Notes under the pieces: model-generated
What the model saw: only the letters and a program-made list of their open reading frames with translations
Told to the model about the DNA's origin: nothing
Database searches by the model: none
Assembly: GCF_015832195.1 (NCBI RefSeq)
Contig: NC_052018.1
Location: 65,967,666 to 66,031,665 of the forward strand
From: Motacilla alba alba
Taxonomy: Eukaryota; Chordata; Aves; Passeriformes; Motacillidae
Length of the DNA stretch: 64,000 nucleotides
Reading direction: 5' to 3'
Program-made: the position numbers and the translations under genes
Part shown: in pieces, positions 27,301 to 39,300 of the stretch
Position numbering within the stretch: the stretch's first letter is position 1
Layout: every line of letters starts with the position of its first letter

Positions 27301-30300
27301 TGGGAAATGACTGTGTTTGCCTGGCTAATTGGCTGGCTAGTCATATCCATGAAGTGTGGAACTGGCTACAGCACCAACTGCCTCTTCTCCAGCCTGTGGT
27401 CAGGGAGTGTTGTGTACCTGAACATACTCTGAGAGAAGCCATTGGAAGGCCAACATATTTATTACAAGCAGGGATAATTCTCTTCCCACTGTTTCTTTGC
27501 TTCATTTTTTATGCAGGCTGGAGTTTTACACAGAATTACATTTGCCTGGCAACCAAATATATGGCTCTTTTCCATTTTAGTTCTTATTTTTCAGTCTCTA
27601 TAACTTTTTAATCTATTAATGTTAGCATCTAGTTTACCAATAAAAGCCATGTACATGGTTTCATGTCACAACAGAAAAATAATTTATTATGATTGGTGGG
27701 AAGAGACACAATCACCATTTGAAGGCTTTTTATGGGTACTTAGCTTTTTCTTTGTCTATTGTGAACTTACAGAATAAAGTGTTTCTACTTGATCAAACAA
27801 AATGATAATGATACTAACTTCCTTTTGATTTGTCAGTTTATTCTGGAAAAATAGTATAAAAAACATAATTGAAATTTACACAAATATCTTTACTGACACA
27901 ATGTTGTAATACTTTTGTAAATACATTTGAGAAAGCACCTATAAGCATGAATACTTGTCTCTCTTTACTGGGAGCTTTCCTCTGAATCTCCTCTCTTCTG
28001 AAAGTTATTCTTCCCGTGAGACATCAGGTATTTTTTAGAGAATTGCATCCCATGACAAGAGTATGTTGCAAGGGTCAGCATATTGGCATTTATCAAACCA
28101 CTTAAAGTAAACAACACCTGTCACATTTTTTAAAGATTACTGTGCTACCGATTTCTGCATTCCAAAAAAAAAAAAAAACCTTAAACACTTGTCAGCATTA
28201 AAAGACATTTTTAAAATAGATTTGAATAATTAGCACAGTTGACAGGTTGTAGCAAAGATCTCATATAAATTACTAAAGTATGAGATCCACTGTGACAGAA
28301 TATTTTTTAGGAGTTGGGCAGTGAATCAAAAAAGTGGAATAAATGTAAGGAGAAAGAAAGTTCTGTTTCAGTTTTATTTCTTCCAGTGACCAGTATGTCC
28401 TTTTGAATTATTTGCTTTTCTAAAATTAAACTACAAGAGATCCCTATTGGACTGTAAAGGTAATTGTTTCCTTTTGGTTTTATTGATATTGGACATTTTT
28501 TGACCTTTATTGATATTTTCCCTTGCTTAATAAAGGTTGCTTTGGAGTAAATGCATGCTTTTGTTCAGGTTCCATCCAGAAACCTAAAGAAATAAAGCAT
28601 AAACCAAGTGAACTGTCAGGGAAAAAGAGGTAGATAACAGGAAATACCAGTTGAAAACTACATTGTAGAAAGGCCTAGAAGGATTGGCATCACTGAATGG
28701 CCTGCCCCCACATCAGCTCTGCTGCATTTTCTGTTGCATTAGTTGCTCAAATCCTGTCAAGACCTGAGGTTGTAACCTTTTGGAACCTAACGGACATCAG
28801 TGTAAACTACCATAACAGATGAATGAAATATTTTTGTCATCTGGGTCTGCAAGTATATCAGGTCAAATCTGAGCTTTTTTTGAAACAGCACCTCTATTTT
28901 ATATTGGCATATTCATTTTTCACTGTGTGCTGAATTAATCTCAAGACTTAGCAAGGATATTACGATTCACTGCAGTTAGTGGTCATGCCTGTAAAGGTTT
29001 CTGAGAAGCCATCCTGAAAATGATCTAGTCATATCTATTTGGCTGCCAAGAATCATCCATCCCCAAGGAGCAATTAGCAGAAGAGCCACAAGAAACAAGT
29101 GTAAGACCCTGTCATGTGAACATATGACAAAAAAGATGGAAGTATCTGAAGCTCAGTGCTTTCCCATGGCATGGATCTTCTGTTCTATTCTGGGAGGAGA
29201 GTGAATAAAGGGGCCCTGCAGAACTTTGGGGAATCATGAGGTACTGAATTTACAGAGGTATGTGATGTTTCCTGGGAAAGGAAGCATATCAGTATGCCTG
29301 CCTGCTCTTTGTTTCGTGTTTGTTTACCTTGTCCTGGTTTCACAGGGCCCAGTAGTGAGCCAGTAGGGTCAGTGGAGGTTTGTGGCACTGATTTTCAAGA
29401 GTCTCAAACACGTAAGAGTCATTTAGGCACATTTCAGGAGCTACATTTGTTTCTCACGGATAAATTCCAACTTTGAAGTTGGACGTGGCGTGCCCTTTGT
29501 GTACAGTTCTCTTAAAGCCTTCTGGTCTGAAATTTTATCTAGAAGTCAAGCTGTTCTCTATAAGATTATCTTGACTGTGAAACTGTATTTGGAAATCCTG
29601 CTCAGTTCTTTTTCAGAACAAGCTTCTCTCTCCTCCAGAAACATAGGTTAAGATGATTGATTATACAGTTGTGTTGTGTTGCATTGTGTGACTGAAAAGA
29701 GAATTCTGAACATTTGTTTCTTCTTGCACTTTGGATTTGAACTTGAGTTCTAGTAAGGGGTGAGGGAAAGTTTGACATTATTTGGTTGAATATGTAAAAT
29801 GCCTCTTGACTACATACAAAATACTATTTTTTAAAAAAATCATTCCTACATTGCCTCCAGGAACTGGAGTGATTTTATGGTGGACAGTGTCTTGCTAGGC
29901 TGCTTTGAAAGCTTCAGTTTTATTACTGGCAGAGTGTCTTCTGATTAACAGCTAAGGTGTGTCAGAGATTTTTGACAAATTTCTTTTCAATCACAATGTC
30001 AAATTTGAAACATCCATTAGTTCAATACTGACGGACTTAAAGCATTCACTAGCTCAATATTGATTGATTCAAAGCATTTCACAGTATACATTTCTCTGCT
30101 TATAAGAAAAAAATTAAGAAATATTAAGTTAAAAAAAGCCTTGAAAGATCAGAATATTTAATTAAGACCTCATTATTTTGCCCTAAATGTTGCAAAAAAA
30201 ACCTCCAAAAAAACCCCAATTTTTTCTTATGATATTGTTTAAAAAAAATTAGAACAAAAAGTACTTCCTTAGGAATATATACTTTAGGAACAGATACTCA

Positions 30301-33300
30301 TAATTTTTGGGTTTTGGCCTGATCTGTGGTAACTTTTGACAGTTACCACCATTCTATAAATAGAATTGATTTTTGTGTGACAGTCCATACAATTTTTTTT
30401 TTATATTTGTGTTTTCAGAAACAGTTTAACATTTAACTAACTTACTGTGTATCCATATATTGCTTCTCCTCACAAATGATATGTTTTATTTCTCGAGTTT
30501 CAGGTATTTTACTTCTAGTTATGGAGTTCGCTTGGCATCTTCAGTGGAGGAAGTTTTTAGCTGGTTCACAGGGCAATACCACATCAATACTTTTTGTATT
30601 TACTTTTCTTTATTAATGATCCCTCCTCCATGTTAGGATATTCTTACCTATTAGATCAATATGTGTATATATGTGTTCATATATATACAACTGTTACTTT
30701 ATAATACTTTATTTTGCCTTATATGAGGAATGTAGGCTCTGCAGCAGAACTCATTTTTCTCATTTTTTCTCATTTTTCTTTTTGGATCATTTTGAGCCAA
30801 AGCACAAGCTGAAAATCAAAGTCCATTTCCCTTCCATGAAGACAATGATCAGCGGGGTCAGAAGTCATCTTGCCACTGGGTTATTTAATAGTAAAATAGA
30901 CAAGTTTGTAGATTGAACAAATTCATTTTGAAGTGTGTTACAGTGATGAATGAATGAGAGAGCCAAGACCTTTCCAGAGATGCACAGACAAGACACATCT
31001 TCGAACATGTTAAATTCCAGTTGGAGATTAGGAAAACTTTCTTCACCATGGGGCTAGTCAAAAATTGGAAAAGAATGCCCACTTAAATTATGGAGTATCT
31101 ATTGTTATGGAAGTATTGAAAAATGGACTGGACATTTATTCAAGAACAGGAGCAACCTGTTTTAAATTCATCAGGATTTGGATATGAGATTGGACCAGAT
31201 GACCTTCAGTGGCCCACTCAAGTCTGTATTATTCTGTGATTGATGATATGTTTCTGTTTTATAGAGGTGGCTGTGGCATTCATATTGTTGACTTCTAATG
31301 TGTTTTTTACTGAAGTGGGGTTGTGTAATCTTTCATTTCCCAAGCATTGAAGAGGCTTTCTAGGTTTTGGAAATGCCATACTGACAAGAAATGATGGTTT
31401 GAGAACACAGCCAAATTTAGCAATATTGAGTAAAAGTGATTAAGTTGAAATGTGTGATCTGGCTGATGAAAGCAATATCTTAAGATAGTTTGTTTGGCTA
31501 CAATGTTGTCTACATTTTTCAAGCAGATTCCTCTTCTCCTTTTTATTTGTTGGTACTTCCTTTTGCAGCACTGTTTCCTTCCTTTCATGATGTCTTGCTC
31601 CCTTTATTCCATATTTGTGCAGTTCCAAACTATCCCTCTGGCGCTGGCCACTTGGAGCGTTGCTCCCCACATCCTTGCCTAAGTCCTGATGCTGATGGCT
31701 CGCAGGATGCTTATTTCTAGGCAAGAATGTCTTCAAAGACCTCATTGCTAACCTGTCAGAACCCAATAATTTCTGTTGTACTTTGAAACTCCTTGGTAAC
31801 ACAAAATCAGACAGATAAATGAGCTCTCCCTTTATCATAGATCTTACCCTTATTCCATGGCTCCTTTGCAAAGGTTAAATAAAATGTTTTGAATAACACT
31901 GGTGTTGAAATTATTACTTAATAAAATTATCAGATTGAGAGGCAAAAGTAATTAAAATCTTGTGAAGCTCTTTTAAGCTGTGCACACAGTCAGGCTTTAG
32001 TGTTTCAAATCCTCTTGGTTCATGTTTGGAAGAACATTTTGAAATTACAGTAAGAGATGTAATTTTAAAAAATGTCCTGCAATAGCTGTCCATGAAGAGA
32101 AAAATTAAATGATTTGATGCTTGTAATTATCAAAGTAGCTGACATTTTGACTTTGTGTAATTATACAGTATATTTTCTCCAACTTATGATAAAAACAAAA
32201 TTGCAAGAGTGATATTTTCATCACAGAAGATTTATGCTTGAAATCATTCTCTTGCTGTTTTGTGTTTATTTGTTGGGGTTTTTTTTATCATTTGTTACAG
32301 GAAGCAACAGGACTTCCAGCTTAGTTGATGTTACTCATTCTTCCAATCCTTCAGAGAGCAGTGAGGAGAAATCCCTTAGTAGTTGTGAGAATCGAACTCC
32401 CACATCTGAAGAAGAAGCAGCAGCTCTCAAAATTCAAGCCATCTGGCGAGGGACCTATATTAGGAAAATACTAAAGAGCAGAGAACCAGGTGTGTCATTT
32501 AAAAATGCCTTTCAAAAATGTTTCATGCTTCATCTTATTAAAATCTTCACTGTAAAGAGTTTTTTACTAATAAATATCTAGGTAAAATTAACTGAAACTA
32601 ATGAAATTGAACTTGTAGTTCTCTTAAGTATACCAAACCACTCAGCACACATGATACAAAAAAGTATCAGAAAGATACAACACCCCCTAGATTTGCATAG
32701 ATACTAAACCAGAATTTGTATTAATGTAGATTTAGGTCAGAGCTGGCCTAAATGTTATTGTTTTTTTCTGGAAATGTAAAGGAAGTCATACAAGAACCTA
32801 AGCGTCATAATGAGCAGTCAGTGGAACACACACAGTATCGAAGTCTGATGCTGTCCTCAAAAGATACTATACTGATACTATCCACCATTCTTGTGCATAT
32901 AGATAGAGGAATCTTGCATAGCAGTTCTGGACCTGTAGCATATTTCCTATTCAGCAATTCTGTTATCTCAGCTGGAATACTGTGTCCAAGTGCAGTATCC
33001 ACAGGCCAGGAAGAAAGAAAGATAACAACCACAAAATTCTGAGTAGAGTTGTAAGGATCAGGATTGAATATAGGCCTTGTACATACAGGTTCTTAGTTTG
33101 TAATTTCAGAAAGACCAGATAAGAAAAGACTTTGCTATAATTTTTAAGTACCCACACAAGGAAAGGAATTTCCTAGCAACAGTCTCTTTAGGCTGATATC
33201 CAAAGGTTAACAAGAAGATCTTTAGTCTAAGATTCAAAGTTTGTGTCTTGAATTCAATCATATTCAAGTTAGAAAAAATGATATTCATTTTTAAAAAGAT

Positions 33301-36300
33301 AAGGTATTTATTGGAATAAACTGAGATTTGTAATGCTCTACTGAAAACTTTCAAATCAGTCTAGTTTTCATCTGTATTCCATGTATAGAAGCTGACACCT
33401 TGAGATGACAACACATCCTGTTATGTGAGTTATCCAGCAGAGGAGAGGTGAATTAGCCATTGGAGCTACCCAATTATTTTCCTGTTAGCTACACAAATAG
33501 TTTAGGTGCATTCTTACCCCTTCCTGGTATCTGCAGATGAAAGTTGCTGGGTGTTAAATAGCATATTCTCTGAGGACAGAGATTGCCAAATATCACTACA
33601 ACATGTTACAGTGAAAAAACTGTGAATTGGAGAAAATATTGATCACATAATTTATGCAGTTGTAGGTGTGCTGAAAAGTACAAAGATGGTGATGAATAGA
33701 AAATACTCTGTCAAAGGAAAAAACAGTTTTGAGCTCAGTGAGACTTCTGTAAAGCTCCAAATAAATAAGGCAATTTACTTATATAAGTCATATTTTTCAG
33801 AAGTATTTAGATGGTGTAAATTTAGAACAATAGCAAAATTGGATGTTATATATTGTAACTTATTTCATTATCTCTAGGTACTAAAGAAAACAATGATGTT
33901 GAAGAAACTTTGAAAAACCTGTGGACTATGATTGAGTTAGATTTTGAGCAGTGTGCTGTAACATTGTTAAGGTAATCATGCAATAAATCAAACTATTTTA
34001 TTGCAGGCAGTTGTCATAAACTTTTTTTTTTCACAAAATAAGCATGGTAAGAGTATTATTAATGTCAAAATTACAAAACCCTGATGGAAGGGATGACATG
34101 TTTTTTACTAAATATATGCTACGCTTTATTCTGTGTACCCTACATGAGTAAAATCTAATTTTTAGATAAGTTACCAATTTTTTCAATTTTTTTTAGCCTA
34201 AATTATTACCTTTTGCATTTATTTAATTTTTTTAGTATTTGGTAGGCTTCTTCATAAGTATAGCTCTGATACTGATTCCTTAGTTAAGCAGTTAACCAGT
34301 TGATTTAAGGAAACTTTTTGATTTGTGCTATCTGTTAAGCAAACATGATTGACAGTAGAAAGAAGAAAGCTTTACTATGTAATTGTACACAGTTTATTAT
34401 CTCAACCGAGGACTTTTTTTGCACTTGCTTGAAGTAGATGTATTTCTAGGTAGTAGAAATGTAGTAGGTGTATTTCTATGCTTTCCCTGATATTTTATCA
34501 TAGCTTTTGGAAAGATGGCTATTCTAATTTCAACACTGTTCATTAAGTCATTTGCCAGCCTAACACTCTCACATATTTCCATTAAGTCCTCCAAAAATCT
34601 CTCTGCAAGTGTTCACACAACTGATCTAGCAGTAAATCAGTTCTTCCAGGGGTGAGGAGTGAAAACTAGCAATAATTACTGCCTGTGGATATAAATCCTC
34701 ACTCCTTATAACCAGCAATTTGAGCAACACTCACACCAGGTATAATTTCATTTCACCTTTTAGTGTTTCTAATTTTGTAAAACCTGTGTACATTGATGGG
34801 ATCAGGACTTTGCAACCACAGCCTTGTTCCAAATGTTAGCCTTTCATTTTAGCTTTGTAGCCTTTCTACATCAGCAAAGATAAGATGCAGTTCTTAGCTT
34901 GCCTTCAGACTTTTAAAATTTATGGGATTCATAGGCATTGTCCTGAGGGATAAATTTGAGTGTAAAATCATGCTAATGGGCTTACGTTTCATTTTTGTTT
35001 AACAGCTGACAGATTTCCATTTAACATAACAATCCAGCACCTTGGCCAATAACTTTTTCTTTTATTCATTTGCTGTTCCAAAAAGTTTTAAAACTAAATA
35101 AAGGGATTTTAATGTCCTAATGATTCCACAGCTTTAAGATGACAACTTAATGTAAAGAAAGTGAAGTTATGCTAACTGATACTTATTTAAAAAATAAAAA
35201 GAGGTAAAGTTTTGTAGAGGGCATAACATCTGGGGATATTAGAAGCAGCTGTAGTCACAGGCAGACTGATGGATAGAAATACGTGTGTATATATTTGCCA
35301 TGAGGTCTGAAAGAACTGATCCCTCCATTATTTTTTTTTTAATTTAAGAGTGAACAACTACTAAAGAAACATTAGTAACACATTTTATTTTGGTGTTTTA
35401 CGTTCATGCACAAAGTAGTGCTCTTCGTTATCAGCATAATTAAAAGCCAGTATATATATATATGCCATGCTGATTATATTGAAGTTTTTATCTTGTTTTC
35501 TGCTTTTCAGAGAAATATTTAAAAGAAACTGTAATTCAGTTGAAAAGTTTCCTTGTTATGAAGATGAATGGTGTAAGATGTATTTCACTGACTATTCAGT
35601 AACATATGCTGACCAACCACCAAATGCCTGGTTTCTGGTTTTCAGGTGAGTTTCACAGACTCCTCTACAACTCTTATGGGGGAGTACTATTGATACACTC
35701 TGTTTTTTTACTAACCTGCTTAAAAACTTACTTATCTGTCTGCTTTCCTTAAATTCTGGCATGTACTTGTTCTGGCTTTGGATGGAACAGTGTTCATTTT
35801 CTTCTTAATTTCTTCTTCATTTTCTTCCTAGTAGCTGGTAGAGTGCAGTGTGTTTGGATTTAGTGTGATAAAAATATTGATAACACACTGATGTTTTGGT
35901 TGTTGAGTGCGTACCCCCAAGTCAAGGACTTTTCAATGTCTCACGCTCTGCCAGTGAGGAGGTGCACAATAATCTGGGAGGAAGCACTGCCAGGACAGCT
36001 GTCCTGCAGTGGCCAAAGGAATGTTCCATACTAGGGAATGTCATGTTCAGTATATAAACTGGGGGAGGATTACCTGGAAGGGGGCTGATCACTGCTCAGA
36101 AACAGGCTGGGCATTGGTCAGTGGGTGGTGACCACTTGTATTGAGTATCATTTGTTTCTTTTGGGTTCTGTTACTCTCTCTTCCTTTCCTAATCATTAAA
36201 AATGTTCCTACTATTAGAATATTTATTAGTACATATTTTTCTACATTGTTAAACTGTTCTTAACACATGAGATTTATATTTTCTTTCCGATTCTTTCCCT

Positions 36301-39300
36301 CAGGAAGGTTGGGTGTGGTGAGTGAGTGAGCGAGCAGCTGCATTGTACTTAATTGCTGGCTGGGGTTAAACCATGGCAATATTTTTTGCTTTGTATTGCA
36401 TATTTCATTTTATTTGGGAAAATAATTTTGATATAATTCAATTTTTATTTTTTAGAGAAATATTTATTGTCCCAGAAGACATGTTTATATTCACAAAGGT
36501 GTTTACCACTATCCCTTTCTGTAGACTTCACGTTCTTGATAATGACACGCAGGAGGAAATGCCACATGCCTTTTTCAAAGTGGCACCTCATGTTTATCCC
36601 AAAAATAAGGTAAATGCAAGAAGTTGTTGTGAAAAGTATAATTTTAAAAATAATAAGCAATGCCCAAATTCTGTGGAGACTTTTAGCTATGTCATAATGT
36701 TAGTAGTGTTCTACTTAAAAGCACACCCTTATTTATTAGCAAGTTAGAACAGAGACCACCCCATATCTGCTTCCATGCCGAATATTTATTAGTAAACTTT
36801 TGATTATTTCCTCCTCTGTACTCTTTCCAGCTGCTGTTGTTTTGGATTTTTTTCCTGTTTATCATGCATAACATTGAGCACAGTAAACTTTGTGCAAATG
36901 TTTAACTTGTGGCCATAAAAAGTTTGAATAAGGAATGATGAGGGTACATATTTTCTTCCCATGGGTACAGCACAGTAGCCTCAGTGATTCTGTCAATTAC
37001 TGATGAAAATGGCCCTTTTCATTGGATTCCTGCTCTTCCCTATTGAGGAAGTCCTCTCTTAAACCCACAGTTTTGTAATTGTTTGCTAAACTAATACTTG
37101 ATATTTTGTAATATTAAATATGGTTAATAGCACTAAAGAGTGATTTTTAGAATATTAAAACAGAATTGTGCAGGCATGCTGTATTTTTTTACTTCTTCTT
37201 ATTGCATTTCTCAATCACTGAGCTCTTGAGTTCCTCAGTAAGGATATAACCTTATGCTCTCCAATTTAGCTTGTTTCTTCCTATTTCCAAATAGTTGATT
37301 ATTGTTTCAGTGGACCTGCACATGCTTTTGAAAGTTCTATTGATGCTTTGACAAGACATTTTGCAATTAGTAAACACAGAATACAATGGTATTACTTTAA
37401 TCTGTTATATTTTTTGTAACAGTATTTTGTAAAAAATAGTCAACAATGTAGTACATCAAGCAAGAAATTATTCAGTATGCCTGAATTCTTAAATGTCAGT
37501 ATTATTACATAAAAAGTAATTTTTTTAAAAAAATACACCTACCAGTTCTGCTTCCATACTATGACTCAGCAATTTACAAGAGAGATAAAAAGGAATCCTG
37601 TCAACAGATACTGCTTCTCTGCTGCAGAGACACTTCTGGAACATATTAAAGTTCATTTCAGAATGATTGACAATGAAGATAAAATCTGCACACTAGCAAT
37701 AAACTCTGTCTTCTTTTGCAGATTTTACAACCTAGATGGAAACTGAGTATTTGCTTAGCATTATTTGGATTTTTTTGGGTTGCATTAAATTTTTTGGTGA
37801 TTTTTTTCCCACTGCTGGATACAGTTGAATTTGTTCTAGTTCTTGGTTTGTTTTTTTGGTTTTTTTGTTTTTGTTTTTGTTTTTTTTTTTTGTTTGTTTG
37901 GTTTTTTTTAATTCTACTCTCTTTATTATTCACAAGTCTTTTGAACAGATTGTAGAAAAGGATAGAGATAAGCACTCAAGCTTCAGCTGACCTACATAGA
38001 TAAGAGTTTAAGAAATCATCACTACCACCATACTTAGTCTAGAAAATAGAAGTCTATTTGAGCAAAGACACTACTCACTTATTTCTCTTGACTAGACACA
38101 GAAGGACACAAGGGATTCATCTTACTTTGCCATAAAGTTAATTTGGGTGTTATATTAGAAAACAATCCTTTCTGATTCTTTAGACAGTGAATTGTAACAA
38201 GATATCTAAGTAAGTAGTAAAACCTCTTGAAGGTTATTTACAAAAGATTCCTAAATTTGATGGGGTTGTTAACATCTAGTTTCTTATTTCTCAGTAGTGA
38301 CTTGATCTTCCTACCAGACACAAAATTCAGTTATTGTGCTTTCTAATTGCTTGTAGTATTCACAAACTGCTCACTCAAACTTTTGGTCCTAAGTCTGAAT
38401 TTTCTGAATATTTTTAGTGAACATTAAGTTTGAATAACATTAGCTTTATAGATAGGTATACAAGAGAAATGGTGAGAATTTGTTCTTCTCATGCATGCCA
38501 TGCTATCAGAAAGCAGTTGAGTATCTGGATAAATCCTTCTCTGTTTCCAGGTGTACTTGATAAGAACAGAGGGGCCTGTGACTCTGTGCTTAACTAGATG
38601 TTTAAATAAGTGAGTTCTCCTGAATGGTTACTCTGAGTGGTTGCTATTACCTTGTGGTGATTAAAGGTTGTAAAGCACCTTACTGCTACAACTGCACAAA
38701 TTGGAAAAATGAATAATTTATTTTACTTTCATTCTAAATATTCAGTATTCATGGAGCCACAGCCCTGAATTATGGGATAGTCCTGAAATCACAGCCCTAT
38801 TTATTATAAGGATTTTTCAACAAAGCTTTTTGCTGGTAAATGCTGATTTCTTTAAATAGAATTTAGAAGAGGACTGAAAGAAATAGAGCCTTTCAAAGAA
38901 TTTTCATTTGGACTATCTCTTGGGTGGAACATGAAATTTAATATTTGAAATAGGGGGATAGTAGGGCTAGTCAGACTACATGAAAAAGGGACTTAATTCT
39001 GAGTTCCCCTGCTACATTACAAGTGGTCATTTCACTCCTTGTATCCCTTTTTCCTGCCCCTGCCTTTCAAGTAATCACATTCACATTGTCTTCATTTTCA
39101 CAAATACAAATAAATCAAAGTTTGAATCTTTTTATGTTACATCCTGGCTCCTCATATTCCTATTCTCAGGATTCATAAAGAGTACCTAAATCTGCATCAG
39201 CCTTATTAATTGTGTGTTGCATTTTTTATTATTTTTTGAATTTTCAAATACTAGAAATATTTTTCTTAATGTATTAATAAAAATAAGATAAATATTTTGT

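Larger units (their letters stand above)
26766..32300 (+). other. ADGB: Intron between exons 12 and 13
   Basis: 5.5 kb intron containing a CR1 LINE 3' end (about 30960-31243), an imperfect 33-base tandem duplication (30017-30082) and a CTTGCT/CTTGCT-like run near 27255-27285. Phases of exons 12 and 13 match directly. Open frames such as 27300-27611 have no splice or codon support. Confidence 0.7.

Noticed and set aside
27300..27611. 103-codon plus-strand open frame with a hydrophobic end
   Set aside because: No acceptor, donor or phase fit to ADGB and no recognised domain. Exons 12 and 13 join in phase without it.
29329..29360. LTR start TGTCCTGGTTTCA
   Set aside because: Only the first dozen bases match bird LTR starts; the following sequence does not continue along any LTR I recognise.
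31440..31871. 143-codon minus-strand open frame
   Set aside because: Basic, low-complexity product with no known motif; lies just after a CR1 fragment in an intron. Probably chance.
32960..33260. Possible old CR1 fragment
   Set aside because: Only the phrase GGAATACTGTGTCCA fits. The following 200 bases do not continue along CR1 in a convincing way.
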